DNA from: Flavobacterium sp.
GTDB lineage: Bacteria; Bacteroidota; Bacteroidia; Flavobacteriales; Flavobacteriaceae
DNA length: 64,000 nt
NCBI RefSeq assembly: GCF_039595935.1
Contig: NZ_JBCNKR010000006.1
Span: 2,452,001-2,516,000 of the forward strand
Direction of reading: 5' to 3'
The position numbers and the translations under genes are program-made. A model generated the notes under the pieces. It saw only the letters and a list, made by a program, of their open reading frames with translations, was not told the DNA's origin and did not search any database. This document shows positions 61,573 through 64,000 of this stretch, piece after piece (within the stretch, counting starts at the first letter, position 1; each line of letters starts with the position of its first letter).

Positions 61573-62756
61573 AGTTCAAAAACCGAAGTAGGAGCGAGCC
61601 CTTGTTCAATTCGATGTGAAACATATAAAATTGTAACGTTTGTTTGTTGTTTTATGGTATTAATCAACTGAATTACCAAATCTACATTTTCGTCATCTAA
61701 GCCTTCTACCGGTTCGTCTAAAATCAATAACGGCGGATGTTTTAATACGGCACGTACAATCAAGCCAACTCTTTGCTGACCTAATGTTAAATCGATGAAA
61801 CGTTTTTTTCTTAAATGCGTCATTTCGATTACTTCAAGCCATTGCGAAACGATATTTTTTTGATGCGTTGTGGGTTCTGTATAAAGTCCGATTTGATCGA
61901 AGAATCCGGATAGTATCATTTGCTCCAGCGTGTGGCCTTTTTGAAACAAATCCATCATCGAAGTAGTATAAATACCAATTTGTTTTTTGATTTCCCAAAC
62001 ACTTTCTCCGGTTCCTTTTTTTCTTCCAAATAAATATAAATCCTGACCAAATCCTTTTGGATTATCTCCTGTTATTAAAGATAAAATGGTACTTTTTCCG
62101 GAACCGTTTGGACCGATTAACTGCCAAAATTCGCCTTGTTTGATAGTCCATGAAATATTGTTCAGAATTTTTCTTTCGTCGTAACTAACCGAAACATTTT
62201 CGAGTTTGATTAATTCACTTTCGTGAAAAGAATGCGGCTCTAAAGCTTTTGGAACTGCAGAAGTATTTAATGTTTTAAAATGATTTTCGTTTTTTGAAAT
62301 CGGATGTAATTCAAAAGTATTGTCTTTAATCAGTGCTTTATTCGGAACAAATTCCAAAACATCAACAACACGATTTAAGAGTTGAATTATCGCAATATCA
62401 TTCGTTAAATCTTTAAGTGAATCGGCTAAAATAACTCTTGAAGCCTGATCTAAATGATCAAAAGGATTATCAAAAATGATAAAATCCGGTTTTTGATTGA
62501 TGCAGTATTTTAAAAATTCTTTTTTACGTTCACCAGATGAAAAGGTGCGTAATTGTCGGTGTGATTCAGGAGAAGCTTCTACGCTGTCGTATTGGTATTC
62601 TTTTTCGATGAATTTTTCGATTGCTATGTCAGAGAACAAAATTCCTTTTTGAGTATTAAAAATGGCTAATTCTCCTTCTGCTTCTCCATTAAGTATGTTG
62701 TCTATAAAAGCTTTTTTGTTTACCTGGTTAGATAATAATATGTCCCAGTGTTGCAT
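61530..62756 (-). CDS. Twin-ABC ATPase, ModF-like
   Basis: A 408-residue soluble protein with two ABC domains. The N-terminal half keeps a signature-like TFSSGERKKEFLKY and Walker B FIIFDNPFDHLD but has no Walker A. The C-terminal half has Walker A LIGPNGSGKSTILSL, an altered signature (LTLGQQR), and Walker B LLILDEPVEGLD. Such ModF/PhrA-like proteins have no membrane partner; role unclear. The C-terminus appears shortened by a repeat insertion. Confidence 0.88.
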   Translation of the reverse strand: MQHWDILLSNQVNKKAFIDNILNGEAEGELAIFNTQKGILFSDIAIEKFIEKEYQYDSVEASPESHRQLRTFSSGERKKEFLKYCINQKPDFIIFDNPFDHLDQASRVILADSLKDLTNDIAIIQLLNRVVDVLEFVPNKALIKDNTFELHPISKNENHFKTLNTSAVPKALEPHSFHESELIKLENVSVSYDERKILNNISWTIKQGEFWQLIGPNGSGKSTILSLITGDNPKGFGQDLYLFGRKKGTGESVWEIKKQIGIYTTSMMDLFQKGHTLEQMILSGFFDQIGLYTEPTTHQKNIVSQWLEVIEMTHLRKKRFIDLTLGQQRVGLIVRAVLKHPPLLILDEPVEGLDDENVDLVIQLINTIKQQTNVTILYVSHRIEQGLAPTSVFELLPSKAGSTGQIKS

Positions 62757-62847
62757 TTTTTGTATTTTAAATATTTGTTGTTTTTGCCACAGATTAAAGG
62801 GTTAAAAGAAATAATCATTTTAAAGGAAGTAGCAAAAAAATATAATT

Positions 62848-63696
62848 TTATTCTGATTTTTTGGTCGCCATTTCGCGGTCGTTTCTGGACCATTCACTCC
62901 ATGAACCTACGTATAGTTTTGGAATTTCAATTCCGGCATAATCCATTGCCAATAAAGTGTGACATGCTGTAACTCCTGAACCGCAATGTACAATTGTGTT
63001 TTCTGACGATTTATCTTTTAATACTTCTGAATATTTATCGTTTAAAATTTTAGAAGATTTAAAAAGGCCATTTTCATCCAGATTTTCACTAAAAGGAACA
63101 TTTACAGCTCCGGGAATATGTCCTGCTATTAAATCTAAAGGTTCAGTGAGTCCGTCAAAACGATTTTTATCTCTTACATCAATTACAATATTATCACTAT
63201 TATTTCGGGCTTTTTCAACTTCTTCTATATCAGCCGTTTTTAATTTCCATTCAGAAATTGGATATTTTTCTGTAGTTTCAAAATTTTCTTTTTCAGAACT
63301 TATTGAAAAGCCTGCTTTTACAGCTTCTTGTAAACCTCCGTTTAAAACCTGAACTTTTTCATGTCCAGCTGATCTTAGCATCCACCAAAATCTCGCCGCT
63401 GCATTTGATCCGTTTTTATCATCATAAATTACAATATGTGAAGAAGGAGAAATTCCCAGTTTTGAAAGCACTTCAGAAAATTTAGAAAGCGAAGGCAGTG
63501 GATGTCTTCCACCATTTGCAGGATCTTCAACTGTTGCCAAATCTTTGTTTAAATCAACATAGCGGGCGCCTTTTAAATGTTCTGCTTTATAGTTTTCCTC
63601 AGCATTAATTCCGGCTCTGGCATCAATTAGAATAATTTCTAAAGGATTTAATTTTAATAAATCTTCAACGTTTATGATGGGAGAAAGTTTAGACAT
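62848..63696 (-). CDS. Thiosulfate/3-mercaptopyruvate sulfurtransferase
   Basis: A 282-residue tandem-rhodanese protein. Residues ~1-140 form the inactive first domain (IILIDARAGINAEENY, LSKLGISPSSHIVIYDD) and ~150-282 the active one, with the catalytic Cys in VHCGSGVTACHTLLAM; CGSGVT favours mercaptopyruvate as donor. Cytoplasmic, no signal peptide. Follows the ThuA gene by 10 bp. Confidence 0.92.
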   Translation of the reverse strand: MSKLSPIINVEDLLKLNPLEIILIDARAGINAEENYKAEHLKGARYVDLNKDLATVEDPANGGRHPLPSLSKFSEVLSKLGISPSSHIVIYDDKNGSNAAARFWWMLRSAGHEKVQVLNGGLQEAVKAGFSISSEKENFETTEKYPISEWKLKTADIEEVEKARNNSDNIVIDVRDKNRFDGLTEPLDLIAGHIPGAVNVPFSENLDENGLFKSSKILNDKYSEVLKDKSSENTIVHCGSGVTACHTLLAMDYAGIEIPKLYVGSWSEWSRNDREMATKKSE

Positions 63697-63706
63697 TTTA
63701 ATGGTT

Positions 63707-64000
63707 TTATTTTTTAGAAGTTCCTAACCAAAGCAACGCATCAAGAATGAGTTTGCTTTCGGTTTTATTTTCAAAAGTATAAGAAAGTGTTTTATTAGTT
63801 CCGCCTTCATAATCAATATCATTATGTCCCATATTTACGTACAGCATTTTGTATTTTTTGTTTGTCCAAACTACAGGATAATAACCTTCATGCCAAATTT
63901 CGTGTGCTTTTGGTCCAGTTCCTAAAGGAAAACTGCTTTCGTCGATTGCCAAAAGAATTTTTATATCAGGATTTTTTCTAAGATCGTTGCTCCATCTGTA
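63707..64000 (-). CDS. ThuA-like domain protein (C-terminal end, 5' part outside window)
   Basis: An open frame running off the right edge, read 64000 to 63707. The visible ~97 residues begin YRWSNDLRKNPDIKILLAID and continue with GPKAHEIWHEGYYPVVWTNK and KMLYVNMGHNDIDYEGG, the glutamine amidotransferase-like ThuA (trehalose-utilisation) end. No internal start should be used because the frame is open upstream. Substrate unknown. Same strand as the sulfurtransferase gene. Confidence 0.85.
   Translation of the reverse strand, partial: YRWSNDLRKNPDIKILLAIDESSFPLGTGPKAHEIWHEGYYPVVWTNKKYKMLYVNMGHNDIDYEGGTNKTLSYTFENKTESKLILDALLWLGTSKK

Overview
The window is AT-rich, densely coded chromosomal DNA from a Flavobacterium-like member of the Bacteroidota (F. 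johnsoniae-type). Evidence for this: Bacteroidota-style promoter boxes (TAnnTTTG), few clear Shine-Dalgarno sites, lipoprotein signals ending in a Cys followed by acidic residues, the gene families themselves, and many intergenic palindromic repeats of the kind seen in flavobacterial genomes. This is core chromosome with a few small accessory patches. I see no phage, plasmid, CRISPR array, rRNA or tRNA.

Layout. 1-2.2 kb: the 3' end of an NAD(P)HX dehydratase gene, a roughly 300-bp nested inverted repeat, and a HipA-like kinase/DUF3037 gene pair. 2.4-5.6 kb: a lipoprotein pectate lyase, a Crp/Fnr regulator, and an IS481-like insertion sequence sitting in an intergenic repeat. 5.6-9.1 kb: a HutD-like protein, a GNAT acetyltransferase and three unrecognised membrane or lipoprotein genes bordered by hairpin repeats. 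9.3-14.7 kb: the threonine operon thrA-thrB-thrC (minus strand), preceded by an unannotated 34-residue Thr-rich leader peptide (14608-14712) that looks like an attenuator. 15-18.6 kb: a histidine ammonia-lyase and a DUF47/Pit phosphate transport pair. 19-21.4 kb: DUF421 protein and a RimK-type ligase gene carrying a 1-nt frameshift. 21.5-28.3 kb: clpC, divergent gyrA and an exported TPR protein. 28.4-37.7 kb: OsmC, DUF349, an outer-membrane protein, aroE-TPR, a class III aminotransferase and an OstA/LptA-like protein. 38-41 kb: a GH13 amylase lipoprotein convergent with a lipoprotein superoxide dismutase. 40.8-45.6 kb (minus): rsfS-ftsH, then LUD protein-cdsA-psd-acyl-CoA-binding protein, a phospholipid synthesis cluster. 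45.7-48.5 kb: birA, an SRPBCC protein, and pyrE divergent from a NUDIX gene with only 7 bp between start codons. 48.7-50.8 kb: accessory genes (DUF4236, a small membrane protein, a receiver-like protein). 50.9-64 kb: M14 peptidase, DEAD-box helicase, PhnA-domain protein, coaD, a DUF421 protein with a zinc-ribbon tail, ddl, a PASTA protein and RluA-type synthase, a twin-ABC ATPase, a rhodanese-type sulfurtransferase and the 3' end of a ThuA-domain gene.

Most striking is what lies between genes. Many of the longer gaps are filled with members of at least eight short repeat families, nearly all arranged as inverted or nested inverted pairs. One has been hit by the IS element (ATTTC target duplication). 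Another appears to have inserted into the 3' end of the ABC gene, leaving a duplicated gene end about 230 bp away that preserves what looks like the original C-terminus abutting the next start codon. A structured-RNA candidate lies upstream of the PASTA gene. Functional assignments rest on motif recognition by eye; no database search was run.
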